Numbered from the stretch's first letter, positions 32,777 to 41,958 are shown. The stretch is DNA of 64,000 nt from JAGNLA01 sp964639885 (GCA_964639885.1 CAZXEH010000003.1:62001-126000), one strand, 5' to 3'. The notes: generated by a model from the letters alone, not told the origin. Numbers and translations: made by a program.

Positions 32777-35700
32777 ATGCGTGAGTATATTCCGTATTTA
32801 TCCAGCAAGAAATTCGCCGGATCCATACCGCCACTCGTCTCTGGCAAAGCCAGGCAGATTGTGGTTGAAGGACTCGGTGGTTCTGATCTTACCATAAACA
32901 TTGCCGGTCTTGCAAGCCAACTTCCCCGTTTTTGTGTGGTGCTCTCCGACGAGCAGTCTGCACTCAGATTTTTCCAGGAGCTTGACACGGTTCTGGAAGA
33001 CACGCCCATAAACAGGGTTTTCTTTCCATCCGGTGACTCAATCCCGCTGGACAAGACTGCAAGCTCACTTTCACTGACCAGCTGGCAAATTTCGAGCCTT
33101 TACCAGATTGCCGCAAACAACGGTCCAACCGTGGCTGTCACAAGTCTCCAGGCTCTTTATGACTGTATAATTCCTGAGAAAAACCTGATTGAAGAGGCGA
33201 CAATCATAAGCAAGGGCGACATCATCTCAATGTCAACACTCAGGGAGAAACTCGCCCAACTTGGTTACGAAACACAGTCACAGGTTGAAAAGGTTGGCGA
33301 CTGCGCAATCAGGGGCGGTATCATCGATTTCTTCTCGCCATCCTCAGAGTTCCCTTACAGAATTGAATTCGATGTCGACATAATCGATACAATCAGGCAA
33401 GTCGACCCCGAAACCCAGCTCTCGATAAAGCAGGCTGAATCGTGCATGCTCTTGCCGGTTTCCCACCTGGTTCTCAACGAAAAAACCATCGACAATGCCA
33501 TCTCGATGCTGGAGATGTTTCTGCTGACTGTCAGAATGGATAATCCGACGCTCCGTGAAAACATGAAGCGTGACAGCGAGTTCATAAAAAACAGTGTCAG
33601 GTTCACAGGCATCGAGCACTACCTCCCGTTTTTCTACGGCAGAGCCACAAGGTTGCTCGATTACCTCAAGGAAGTGCCGATTGTCTGGATTGATCCCGAC
33701 AAAATCACAGAAGTTTACAAACGTTACCGCACCGACACCATGGAAGTCTACATCAACGGAATCAAGCGTGGCGAACTGCTGCCACAAAAAGAGCTTGACG
33801 ACATCGAACGCCTCGAATTTCCACACATTACAAGAATCAACCCATCAATTCTGACATATTCATTAAAGGCTCCGGAATCTGTCCAGAAAAGCAAGCCTGT
33901 TACAATCCAGCATGCACAGCCTGATCCGATGGTCGGCAAGCTTGAAGATGTTGGAAGTTTCATAAAAAGCAAGCACGAGGCCGGCTTCTCGGTCATCGTG
34001 GCCACAAAACAACCGCTCAGGGTCAAAGAGCTTATTGATATCGAAACAACCGAAAGACCTGACAACCTTCCAACCGACCCTGGCGATCCGGTTGAAATCG
34101 AACCTTTCATCGACATCATCAACATTTCCTTGGAAAAGGGTTTTGAAGACAGACGCAGAAAAATCCTTCTTCTCACCGACCACGAGCTGTTCGGTTGGCG
34201 GAGAAGGATAAAGGCTACCAGGCGATTCAAAGGTGGCGCACCGATCCAGTCGGTTGATGAGCTTCATCCGGGTGATCTGCTCGTGCACCTCACTTTTGGC
34301 ATTGGAATCTACAGGGGTTTAAAAACTGTCACTGCTGCTGGAATAACCAAGGAATATCTGCAAGTTGAGTACGCAAAGGGTGACAAGCTCTACATTCCAC
34401 CCGAAAGACTCTCGCTGATCCACAAATACCTTGGCAATCCCGAAACCGTAACCATCAACAGGTTGGGAGGCCGTGAATGGCCTGAGGCGCTTGCGAAGGT
34501 TGCAAGAGGCACCAAGGACATCGCTGCTGAACTGCTCAAACTCTACGCAAGGCGCGAGATTGCCAAGGGTGTCAGCTATCAGGAAGACCCGATATGGCAG
34601 CAGGAGCTTGAGAGTTCCTTCCCGTATGAGGAAACACAGGATCAGCTCAGGGCAATCTCGGATGTCAAGCACGATCTCGAACGTTCGAAGCCTATGGACA
34701 GGCTCGTCTGTGGTGACGTTGGCTATGGAAAAACCGAAGTTGCAATCAGGGCTGCCTTCCAGGTCATCGTTGCCGGAAGACAGGTCGCCCTTCTCTGCCC
34801 GACAACCATCCTTGCCCTTCAGCACTACAACACCTTCAAGGAGCGTTACGCACCGTTCCCCGTCAAAGTTGAGCAGCTCTCGAGATTCAAAGGGAAAACA
34901 AGCCAGAAAAAGGTTGTGGAGGGTCTTGAGGATGGCACCATTGAAATGGTGGTCGGCACCCACAGACTGCTTCAGGGCGACATAAAGTTCAAAGACCTCG
35001 GATTGCTCATTATTGACGAGGAGCAGAAGTTCGGCGTTGAAGACAAGGAAAGAATCAAAAGACTCAAAGAAAATGTTGATGTTCTCACACTCACTGCCAC
35101 ACCAATCCCAAGAACGCTTGAAATGACGTTGACAGGTGTGAGGGAAATATCACAGATCAACTCAAGCCCGGAAGGTCGCAAACCCGTAAAAACATACGTT
35201 ACGTCGTACTCTGACTCAATCGTTAAAGATGCAATCGACAACGAGCTTGCCAGAGGCGGCCAGGTCTATTATGTAAACAACCGCATTCAGGGACTGGGAG
35301 CCATCATGTGGAAGCTGAAAAAGCTGGTTCCAAAGGCAAGGATAGCCATAGCCCACGGTCAGATGGATTCCGATGAGCTTGAAGACATCATGCTTAATTT
35401 TTACAACGGTGAAACTGACATCCTCCTTTGCACAACCATCATTGAGTCAGGGCTGGACATTCCGACTGTCAACACGATCATTGTCGAAAACGCTCAAAAC
35501 CTTGGACTGGCACAAATGTACCAGCTCAGGGGAAGGGTTGGAAGGTCTCAGAAACGTGCCTATGCATATTTCCTTTACCCAGAGGACAACCCGCTGACCG
35601 AAGAGGCGAGGCTCAGGCTTGAAGCCATCAGAGATTTTGTAGACCTCGGTTCAGGACTCAAGATTGCCATGCGTGACCTCGAGATAAGGGGCGCCGGCAA

Positions 35701-36262
35701 CATTCTCGGTGCAGAGCAATCAGGCCACATTTCGGCAGTCGGGTATGACTTGTACCTGAGAATGCTGGAAGATGCCAAAAAGAACCTCCAGAATGCGCAG
35801 GAAGGCAAACCATACAAGCCTGAACCCCCAAAACAGGAGTGCAATGTTGACCTGAGGGTTAGCGGATATGTGCCCGAAAGCTATGTGCCCGACGAAGCGC
35901 TGAGGATTGACTGCTACCAGAGATTGCTTGAGGCTGAAAACGTTGCAGCCGTGGAAGTCATTGAACAGGAGCTGACCGATCGTTTCGGTCATCCGCCACC
36001 TGAGGTGGAGTCGCTTTACGAGCTTGTAAAACTCAGGGTTCTGGCGCAAAACATGGGCATCATGAGCATTGTTGAGGACAATCTCACAATCAACTACAGC
36101 TTCGGCCCGAACGCAAAACTCAGGGAAGACTTCCTGGACAGACTGGTTTCGAGGTTTGGCGACCGGACAACGGTTAGACCTAATATGATCAGAATTCGCA
36201 AAATGAGGGAAGATACAATCAGGCTTTCAAGGGAATTCATAGACCTGGCCTGTGAGGAGTGA
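32777..36262 (+). CDS. mfd: Transcription-repair coupling factor Mfd
   Basis: Displaces RNA polymerase stalled at DNA lesions and recruits UvrA. The 1161-residue protein has the full order. A UvrB-like N-terminal part carries IRGGIIDFFSPSSEFPYRIE. The CarD-like polymerase-interaction domain starts near HPGDLLVHLTFGIGIYRGL. The RecG-like translocase has Walker A GDVGYGKTEVAIRAAF, DEEQKFGVEDKERIK, TATPIPRTLEM and the later blocks TTIIESGLDIP and QLRGRVGRSQKRAYAYFLY; a C-terminal TRCF domain follows. It starts at the ATG after the -10 box; the longer frame from TTG 32735 would begin inside the -35 element. The PTP-MazG gene follows directly. Confidence 0.97.
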   Translation: MREYIPYLSSKKFAGSIPPLVSGKARQIVVEGLGGSDLTINIAGLASQLPRFCVVLSDEQSALRFFQELDTVLEDTPINRVFFPSGDSIPLDKTASSLSLTSWQISSLYQIAANNGPTVAVTSLQALYDCIIPEKNLIEEATIISKGDIISMSTLREKLAQLGYETQSQVEKVGDCAIRGGIIDFFSPSSEFPYRIEFDVDIIDTIRQVDPETQLSIKQAESCMLLPVSHLVLNEKTIDNAISMLEMFLLTVRMDNPTLRENMKRDSEFIKNSVRFTGIEHYLPFFYGRATRLLDYLKEVPIVWIDPDKITEVYKRYRTDTMEVYINGIKRGELLPQKELDDIERLEFPHITRINPSILTYSLKAPESVQKSKPVTIQHAQPDPMVGKLEDVGSFIKSKHEAGFSVIVATKQPLRVKELIDIETTERPDNLPTDPGDPVEIEPFIDIINISLEKGFEDRRRKILLLTDHELFGWRRRIKATRRFKGGAPIQSVDELHPGDLLVHLTFGIGIYRGLKTVTAAGITKEYLQVEYAKGDKLYIPPERLSLIHKYLGNPETVTINRLGGREWPEALAKVARGTKDIAAELLKLYARREIAKGVSYQEDPIWQQELESSFPYEETQDQLRAISDVKHDLERSKPMDRLVCGDVGYGKTEVAIRAAFQVIVAGRQVALLCPTTILALQHYNTFKERYAPFPVKVEQLSRFKGKTSQKKVVEGLEDGTIEMVVGTHRLLQGDIKFKDLGLLIIDEEQKFGVEDKERIKRLKENVDVLTLTATPIPRTLEMTLTGVREISQINSSPEGRKPVKTYVTSYSDSIVKDAIDNELARGGQVYYVNNRIQGLGAIMWKLKKLVPKARIAIAHGQMDSDELEDIMLNFYNGETDILLCTTIIESGLDIPTVNTIIVENAQNLGLAQMYQLRGRVGRSQKRAYAYFLYPEDNPLTEEARLRLEAIRDFVDLGSGLKIAMRDLEIRGAGNILGAEQSGHISAVGYDLYLRMLEDAKKNLQNAQEGKPYKPEPPKQECNVDLRVSGYVPESYVPDEALRIDCYQRLLEAENVAAVEVIEQELTDRFGHPPPEVESLYELVKLRVLAQNMGIMSIVEDNLTINYSFGPNAKLREDFLDRLVSRFGDRTTVRPNMIRIRKMREDTIRLSREFIDLACEE

Positions 36263-36263
36263 C

Positions 36264-37472
36264 ATGAACTTTTCATGGATAGTCGAAAATGAACTGATGA
36301 TCTCGTCAGCACCGGAATCCAATTTCATGCTCAGGAAGATCAGGGAAGCCGGAATAAAGGCAATCGTCTGTGTGACAGACAACCCTTTCCCTGAACAGGC
36401 ATACACCCAGCTTGGCATCGAACTGCTTCACATCCCGCTGAAACCGGGGAACCCGCCAACCCTTGAAGAGCTGAAACTCTTCATCAGATGGATGTCGTTC
36501 ATGAACAAAGCCAGACAACCGGTCATGATCTTCTGCGACCAGGGATTTGACAGGGCTGGAATGATGGCTGCATGTGATATGATCGTTCACAGAAACTACA
36601 GCTCAAGAGACGCTCTTCACGAGATAAGGGAAATCAGAGGCGACAACGCAATTTCTTCGGCAAAATTACAGGAGTTTCTGATCGATTGTGAGTATGTCAA
36701 GCCTTTGCTTGCCGACCAGAACGATCAGGACTACTTCAATGCGCTCCTCATAACTGACATCCTCAGGCGACGTTGCCCGTGGGACAGGGCGCAGACCCCT
36801 GAATCGATGATGCCAAACCTCCTCGAGGAAACCTACGAAACGTGGGAGGCGATCCTTGGCAATGACAGCAAGGGTCTCGCTTCAGAGCTTGGCGATGTGT
36901 TGCTTCAGGTGTTGATGGTTTCAAGGATGATGTCCGAATCCGAGCGGTTTGACATGAGGAATGTGATGGCTGCAATGTTTGAAAAACTTGTGAAGCGCCA
37001 TCCGCACGTTTTTGCAGATTCAACTACCGACACACCTGACAAGGTTTTAAAGCAGTGGAAGGGATTGAAGGACAAAGAAGAACGATCAATCAGGGACATT
37101 CCAACGGCTTTGCCAGCGTTTGGAAGAGCCGACAGAATCATGTCTTTTGCAAAAAAACTTGGATTTGACTGGCCTAAAATCGACGGCGTCATTGAGAAGG
37201 TACATGAAGAAATCGCTGAGCTTGTAGAAGCACTGAGGCTCGATTCACACGAGAAGGTTCTTGCCGAATTTGGAGACGTTTTGTTTGTAATGCTCAATCT
37301 TGCGAGATTCCTTAAGGTAAACCCTGAACTCGCCCTACATGAGACGCTCAACAAATTCGTGGAGAGGTTTTCAAAAATCGAAGAGCGAGCAAAAGACATT
37401 GGCAAACCCATTGAAATGATGTCACTTGAGGAAATGGATGCGATCTGGAACGAGGCCAAACGTGGCCATTGA
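36264..37472 (+). CDS. Fusion of a tyrosine/dual-specificity phosphatase-like domain and MazG nucleotide pyrophosphohydrolase
   Basis: 402 residues from the ATG preceded by GAGGAG. Residues 1-150 resemble small cysteine phosphatases: a CX5R signature, Cys91 to Arg97 in FCDQGFDRAGM, follows a hydrophobic strand, though the usual His before Cys is Phe. Residues about 160-402 are a complete MazG with both halves: CPWDRAQTPESMMPNLLEE with the ELGDVLLQ metal motif, and KVHEEIAELVEAL with EFGDVLF. MazG hydrolyses nucleoside triphosphates to monophosphates, cleaning the nucleotide pool or moderating stress signalling. The phosphatase domain may be catalytic or may only bind phosphate. I do not know this fusion as a described protein. 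Confidence 0.88.
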   Translation: MNFSWIVENELMISSAPESNFMLRKIREAGIKAIVCVTDNPFPEQAYTQLGIELLHIPLKPGNPPTLEELKLFIRWMSFMNKARQPVMIFCDQGFDRAGMMAACDMIVHRNYSSRDALHEIREIRGDNAISSAKLQEFLIDCEYVKPLLADQNDQDYFNALLITDILRRRCPWDRAQTPESMMPNLLEETYETWEAILGNDSKGLASELGDVLLQVLMVSRMMSESERFDMRNVMAAMFEKLVKRHPHVFADSTTDTPDKVLKQWKGLKDKEERSIRDIPTALPAFGRADRIMSFAKKLGFDWPKIDGVIEKVHEEIAELVEALRLDSHEKVLAEFGDVLFVMLNLARFLKVNPELALHETLNKFVERFSKIEERAKDIGKPIEMMSLEEMDAIWNEAKRGH

Positions 37473-38214
37473 CAGCATTTCCGAGACCATTGCCGGCGAC
37501 ACTCAATATTACGCAATCGGGAACAAAATCGAGAAAAATTATGGTTCAACCTTGATTTTCAACACTGAATTCAAAGTCTGGTCTTGCAACATGGCAAGGG
37601 ATTTTGAGGAAGGTTTTGACCTTGGGAAAATCGAAGGCTTTTTTGCCTCAAAAGAGATAGATTTTTGCAGGGCATTTGTGCTCTCGGACAAATCAGAACA
37701 GCTTGAACGGTTTTCTACCGAAGGCTTCAGACAAACAAGCTCCCAGATAGGTTTTTGGATTGACAAGTATGATCCTGTCGTCGACCCGTCGTTCTCCTTT
37801 GAGCCGGTTGAGTCAGAAAGCCAGAAGAAAGCTTATCTGGATTTGCACAGGCTTGAAGCTCTAGAGCATAAGACGCCGGAAGAGCTGATTGATTCAATAG
37901 GCGCACAGAGGCTGGGCAAGGGACAGGACAAAAGGATGAGATGGTTCCTTGTTTTCAAGGATGGAAAGCTTGCCGGATCTGTTGGCATCCTTTTGCTTGA
38001 AAAATCCGCAAGAATCAAAAATCCCTACACCCTTCCAGAGTTTCGTGGCAAGGGGATTGGTGCAAACGCCTGTCATTTTGTCGACGGGCTGGCCTTCGAA
38101 AACGGTGCTCAGGGAATAAGCGTTTATGCCCAGCCAAACTCAGGCGGATTCAAACTTTACACGAAGATGGGCTTTTCGCAGATTCTTGAGCATAAAATAT
38201 TGATGAAACCTTGA
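37462..38214 (+). CDS. GNAT family N-acetyltransferase
   Basis: 250 residues from GTG 37462, which has GAGG seven bases upstream and overlaps the MazG stop by 11 bases. The C-terminal half is a GNAT domain: a strand ending LAGSVGILLLEKSARI, then LPEFRGKGIGANACHFV, which fits the acetyl-CoA pyrophosphate-binding motif R-x-x-G-x-G/A, and SGGFKLYTKMGFSQI. The N-terminal 125 residues are less clear and may be a second, degenerate GNAT fold. The acceptor substrate is unknown. Confidence 0.82.
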   Translation: MAIDSISETIAGDTQYYAIGNKIEKNYGSTLIFNTEFKVWSCNMARDFEEGFDLGKIEGFFASKEIDFCRAFVLSDKSEQLERFSTEGFRQTSSQIGFWIDKYDPVVDPSFSFEPVESESQKKAYLDLHRLEALEHKTPEELIDSIGAQRLGKGQDKRMRWFLVFKDGKLAGSVGILLLEKSARIKNPYTLPEFRGKGIGANACHFVDGLAFENGAQGISVYAQPNSGGFKLYTKMGFSQILEHKILMKP

Positions 38215-38230
38215 TTTAATTAAAGTCTGC

Positions 38231-38236
38231 TATAAT
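38231..38236 (+). promoter_or_regulatory. TATAAT -10 box placed for leaderless transcription
   Basis: A perfect TATAAT ends six bases before the ATG at 38243, so transcription would start at about the A of the start codon. A poor TTGATT lies 14 bases upstream of it. No ribosome-binding site is present. Confidence 0.55.
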
Positions 38237-38242
38237 TTCGCC

Positions 38243-38434
38243 ATGGAATGCAAAAAGGATAAGAATCTGTCAAAATGCAACTGCACTTACGAACCATGCC
38301 CTCGAAAAGGAGTCTGTTGCGACTGCCTTTCATTTCATAAATCACAGGGGGAACTTCCAGCCTGCTATTTTACTCCCCAGGAGGAAAAAACTTATGACCG
38401 CTCAATCGAATTCTTCATCTCAAAACGCAAATAG
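38243..38434 (+). CDS. Small Cys-rich protein, DUF6485-like
   Basis: 63-residue protein with eight cysteines. The pattern CNCTYEPCPRKGVCCDCLSF followed by GELPACYF and a C-terminal TYDRSIE matches, from memory, the uncharacterised DUF6485 family of anaerobes. The Cys spacing suggests binding of a metal or FeS cluster, but this is inference. It appears to be translated from a leaderless mRNA, and its last 41 bases overlap the next gene. Confidence 0.8.
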   Translation: MECKKDKNLSKCNCTYEPCPRKGVCCDCLSFHKSQGELPACYFTPQEEKTYDRSIEFFISKRK

Positions 38435-39179
38435 CTGGAATCCATCGCCGTCACACGGTGAAGGGTCGCTTGGCTACGAAGCTATAAACAGGCTCATGCT
38501 CTATGGTTTCTTGGGCTATCTTCCCGAGGATGCATCCAGAGCTTTGATCCTTTCTGGCCCAAAGCAGGCTGAAATGGCGATCTTGCTTGAAGAAAACGGG
38601 TACGAGGTCGTAATGCTCTGCGATCCAGATTCCGAAAAGCCCGGTTGTGTTCAAACCACTTTGGACAAGATGGAGCCAGAATCTTTTGATATAATAGTGG
38701 CTCCAGGGTGGCTTTCTGATCATGGTATGACCGAGAAGACTGCCAGACAGGCCAAAGAGGCTCTCAAAGACAAAGGTCTGTTCGTCAGTTCGATTGCCGG
38801 CAGGTTTGCAGCTGCAATGGATTTGGCTTCGGTTTCTGTCGAGGCTTCAAAACTTGTTGTTGAAGGCGATGAAGCCGGATCGTGGCATGGAACCAGCGAG
38901 CTTTACAACCCAAACGAACTGATCTGCATGCTCGAAGCCATAGGTTTTGAAGTGGTTGATCTGTTTGGCTGGCAGATGGCCATGTCGCACATGAATGTTA
39001 AAAAGTTGGAAACGTCACAGTGGAGCGATGAAGAGCTGGATGGTTTGCTCGACCTGGAGTTCAGGCTTGGTCAGGAGCGGTCGCTTCTTGGCTGTGCCCC
39101 GACAATCCAGTTCATTGCAAAGAAAACCACAGCCACTTCTGAAGAAGATTTTACAGTGACACCATCAGACGTTCATTAG
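38394..39179 (+). CDS. Class I methyltransferase-like protein lacking the usual glycine-rich motif
   Basis: 261 residues from an ATG with AGGAGG eight bases upstream. The order of strands suggests a Rossmann-type methyltransferase: ALILSGPKQAEMAILL at the place of motif I, YEVVMLCDPD as the acidic strand, FDIIVAPGWLSD, and KDKGLFVSSIAG like the post-strand-4 region, then LICMLEAIGFEVVDLFGW. The glycine-rich E/DxGxG of motif I is absent, so S-adenosylmethionine binding is uncertain. It overlaps the small Cys-rich gene (41 bases) and ymdB on the other strand (29 bases). Confidence 0.6.
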   Translation: MTAQSNSSSQNANSWNPSPSHGEGSLGYEAINRLMLYGFLGYLPEDASRALILSGPKQAEMAILLEENGYEVVMLCDPDSEKPGCVQTTLDKMEPESFDIIVAPGWLSDHGMTEKTARQAKEALKDKGLFVSSIAGRFAAAMDLASVSVEASKLVVEGDEAGSWHGTSELYNPNELICMLEAIGFEVVDLFGWQMAMSHMNVKKLETSQWSDEELDGLLDLEFRLGQERSLLGCAPTIQFIAKKTTATSEEDFTVTPSDVH

Positions 39180-39927
39180 ACCTGCATTTGCCTGATTCCT
39201 GATCAATGTCCAGCAGCACGGCACAGAGCCTCACATCATCGCTTGCCACATCAAATCTTTTGCGCTTCTGGGTTATCATTTTGGTTATCGGGCCTTCCGG
39301 TTTCATGCCGATGACTGAGTAATGAGGGCCAGTCATTCCTACGTCTGTAAGGAATGCTGTTCCACCCGGTAAAATACGTTCGTCTGCCGTTTGGACGTGG
39401 GTGTGGGTTCCGACTACGGCTGAAACCCTGCCGTCGAGATAGATGCCCATCGCCTGTTTTTCGGATGTGGCTTCGGCGTGGAGATCGACCAGAATGCATC
39501 TGGTTCTCTGGTGGATTTCTGCGACCGTCGCATCTGCAATCCTGAACGGGCAGTCAATTGGGTTCATGAACACCCTGCCCATGAGATTCAAAATTGCAAA
39601 TGGTCCAGCAGGGCCATCCAGCATGATCCAGGGTCTTCCCGGGTTTCCAGGTGGCAGGTTGGCCGGTCTGCAAACCAGAGGGTTCATCTCAAGCAAACCT
39701 TCAGTGTCCACCTGATCGTACAGGTGGTTGCCAAGTGTCAGTCCATCACATCCGTGCGAGAGGAGCCATGTCGCAGTCTCAATTGTCAGGCCAAATCCAC
39801 CGGAGGCGTTCTCTGCATTTGCCACAACATAATCGATCGAGTGTTTTTGCCTGAGTTCCGGAACAATCTTTTCAACGGCCTGCCTGCCAGGTTTTCCAAT
39901 GATGTCGCCAATAAAAAGTACTTTCAA
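39151..39927 (-). CDS. ymdB: YmdB family metallophosphoesterase
   Basis: Calcineurin-like phosphodiesterase of the YmdB (TIGR00282-type) family; the B. subtilis member hydrolyses 2',3'-cyclic nucleotides and affects biofilm choice. 258 residues with metal-binding motifs in order: GDIIGKPGR, VVANAENASGGFG, TLGNHLYDQ, LVDLHAEATSEK and VGTHTHVQTAD. It starts at TTG 39927 with AAAGG eight bases upstream. It follows rny, as in many Firmicutes, but a strong terminator lies between them. The reading frame ends inside the convergent methyltransferase-like gene. Confidence 0.93.
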   Translation of the reverse strand: MKVLFIGDIIGKPGRQAVEKIVPELRQKHSIDYVVANAENASGGFGLTIETATWLLSHGCDGLTLGNHLYDQVDTEGLLEMNPLVCRPANLPPGNPGRPWIMLDGPAGPFAILNLMGRVFMNPIDCPFRIADATVAEIHQRTRCILVDLHAEATSEKQAMGIYLDGRVSAVVGTHTHVQTADERILPGGTAFLTDVGMTGPHYSVIGMKPEGPITKMITQKRKRFDVASDDVRLCAVLLDIDQESGKCRSNERLMVSL

Positions 39928-39943
39928 AACGATTGCCTTTCTA

Positions 39944-39974
39944 AGAAAAACCCCCGGACAAACCGGGGGTTTTG
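39944..39974 (-). terminator. Rho-independent terminator after rny
   Basis: CCCCCGG (39951-39957) and CCGGGGG (39963-39969) form the stem with a five-base loop. On the minus strand it is followed by TTTTTC. It ends the long tig-to-rny transcript, ten bases past the rny stop. Confidence 0.92.
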
Positions 39975-39983
39975 TCTGGTTCC

Positions 39984-41528
39984 CTACTGGGCGTTTTCGG
40001 TGAATCTCACCTCACGGATGACCGTGACCCTGATTGTGCCAGGGTAGGTGAGTTCCTTCTCGATTCTTGATGCGATGTCTCGTGCAACCTGCCAGCTCTG
40101 GACATCGTCGACCTCTTTTGGTTCAACGATGACGCGGATTTCGCGTCCTGCCTGGATGGCGTAGGTCTTTTCAACACCCTTGAAGCTCTTTGCGATGCCT
40201 TCGAGCTGTTCAAGTCTCTTGATGTATGCTTCGAGGCTTTCACGCCTTGCGCCTGGTCTCGATGCCGAGATTGCGTCGCTGGCCTGAATGAGCACCGGAT
40301 AGACGCTTGACGGGGAGATGTCTGAGTGGTGGAGTCTGGCTGCTTCGATGACTTCGAGCGGTTCGTTGTAGCGTTTGAGGATGTCGGCGCCGAGTTCGTC
40401 GTGGCTTCCTTCCTTTTCCCTGTCAACGGCTTTTCCGATGTCATGGAGCAAACCTGCACGCTTTGCCATGTTCACGTCGAGTCCGAGTTCGCGGGCCATG
40501 TGGGCAGCGAGCATTGCAACTTCGATTGAATGGGCAAGGACGTTTTGTCCATATGAGGTTCTGAATTTGAGTCGTCCGATGAGTTTGACGAGGTCTGGCT
40601 TCATCGATGGAAGACCGATCTCAAGCAGAGCCTGTTCACCTTCGATTTTGAGCTTTTCTTCAAATTCCTTTGTGGCTTTTTCGACGCATTCCTCAATGCG
40701 ACCCGGATGAATCCTGCCGTCAACGATGAGTTTTTCGAGGGCGATCTTTCCGATCTCTCTCCTTATTGGGTCAAAGCATGAGATTGTTACAACTTCCGGT
40801 GTGTCGTCAACGAGCAGGTCAACGCCGGTTGCAGTTTCGAACGTCCTGATGTTGCGCCCTTCACGACCGATGATTTTTCCCTTGATCTCTTCGGATGGGA
40901 GCGGAACGGCTGAAACCGTGACTTCGGATGTGTACTCGGATGCGATTCTCTGGACAGCGCCAAGGATGATTTCCCTTGATTTGGAGTTGGCTCTTTCAAC
41001 CGTCTCCTCTTCCATGTTCTTGGCTTTCTGTGCAAGTTCGTAGCTCATCTTCAGCTTCATGTCCTCGATGATCACGTTTTTTGCCTGGTCTGGGGTGAGG
41101 TTTGCTATGCGCTGGAGTTCCTTGGTCTGGCTGGCGATTATCTGCTCAACCTTTTCGTGCTTCATGTCCAGCTCTTTTTCGCGGGTCTGGATGCCCTGTT
41201 CGCGCTTGTTCATTGCTTCGTTGCGCTGCTCGAGCTTGTCTTCCCTCTGGGCGAGCCTGCGTTCCATCTCGACAAGCTCCTGCCTCTGCGTTCTGAACTC
41301 CGCTTCCCTCTCGGAAACGATTTTCATCGCTTCGTCGCGGGCGTTTACGAGGATGGCTTTTTTCTCGGTCTCCCCTTCGAACTTTGCGTCGTCGAGGATC
41401 TTCTTGGCTTCAGCCTCAGCCTTCTTCAGTGTGCCATCAGCTTTCTTGCCAAGCCACTGTGAGCCAAAGTAGTTTCCGATAAGGAAACCTACAATTGCGC
41501 CTACAACACCAATAATTGCTTCAATCAT
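39984..41528 (-). CDS. rny: Ribonuclease Y
   Basis: Membrane-anchored endoribonuclease initiating mRNA decay. 514 residues: an N-terminal helix (IIGVVGAIVGFLIGNYFG), a long coiled coil (about 30-200), a KH domain with KGKIIGREGRNIRTFE, and an HD domain with AHSIEVAMLAAHMA and GLLHDIGKAVDRE holding the metal-binding His-Asp pair. The C-terminal region matches the family. It overlaps recX by eight bases and is last of the tig-rny run. Confidence 0.96.
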   Translation of the reverse strand: MIEAIIGVVGAIVGFLIGNYFGSQWLGKKADGTLKKAEAEAKKILDDAKFEGETEKKAILVNARDEAMKIVSEREAEFRTQRQELVEMERRLAQREDKLEQRNEAMNKREQGIQTREKELDMKHEKVEQIIASQTKELQRIANLTPDQAKNVIIEDMKLKMSYELAQKAKNMEEETVERANSKSREIILGAVQRIASEYTSEVTVSAVPLPSEEIKGKIIGREGRNIRTFETATGVDLLVDDTPEVVTISCFDPIRREIGKIALEKLIVDGRIHPGRIEECVEKATKEFEEKLKIEGEQALLEIGLPSMKPDLVKLIGRLKFRTSYGQNVLAHSIEVAMLAAHMARELGLDVNMAKRAGLLHDIGKAVDREKEGSHDELGADILKRYNEPLEVIEAARLHHSDISPSSVYPVLIQASDAISASRPGARRESLEAYIKRLEQLEGIAKSFKGVEKTYAIQAGREIRVIVEPKEVDDVQSWQVARDIASRIEKELTYPGTIRVTVIREVRFTENAQ

Positions 41529-41958
41529 CTTTTGTTTCTCCGTTTATCTGGGAATGGAGGAATCCAAGCCGGACAAGCTTTAGTTTCAGTTTGTCGCCTT
41601 CATACTTGTTTTTGAGCGACTCTTTTGCGGTTTTCAGTGCTGCCATCCAGTCTACTTCTTTCAGGGACTCCTCAATAAGTTTCGGCGCCAGTCCAAGTTC
41701 AGCCATTTTCATCCTGAGCTTGAGCGGGCCCCAGTATTTTTTTAGTTTTGCGGAAATGAAAGCTCTCGCAAACTTTTCGTCATCAACCAGCCTGAGTCTC
41801 TCAAGTTTCTCGATTGTTTCATCGATATCTTCGGCTGTGTGCTGCTTTCTTTTCAATCTCGACCGTATCTCGGACACCGAGCGGTCTCTTGCCCCAAGGA
41901 GCCTGAAAGAATCATCAAGCGCCTTGCTTTGTCGCTTCGGCCTTCTTTGAAAGGCCAT
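41521..41958 (-). CDS. recX: RecA regulator RecX
   Basis: Binds RecA filaments and limits or modulates their activity. 145 residues of small three-helix repeats; the repeat pattern is visible in LLGARDRSVSEIRSRLKRK, LERLRLVDDEKFARAFI and LKLRMKMAELGLAPKLIEE. GGAGG lies four bases before the ATG inside the 3' end of recA (44-base overlap), so recA and recX are translationally coupled. Confidence 0.9.
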   Translation of the reverse strand: MAFQRRPKRQSKALDDSFRLLGARDRSVSEIRSRLKRKQHTAEDIDETIEKLERLRLVDDEKFARAFISAKLKKYWGPLKLRMKMAELGLAPKLIEESLKEVDWMAALKTAKESLKNKYEGDKLKLKLVRLGFLHSQINGETKDD

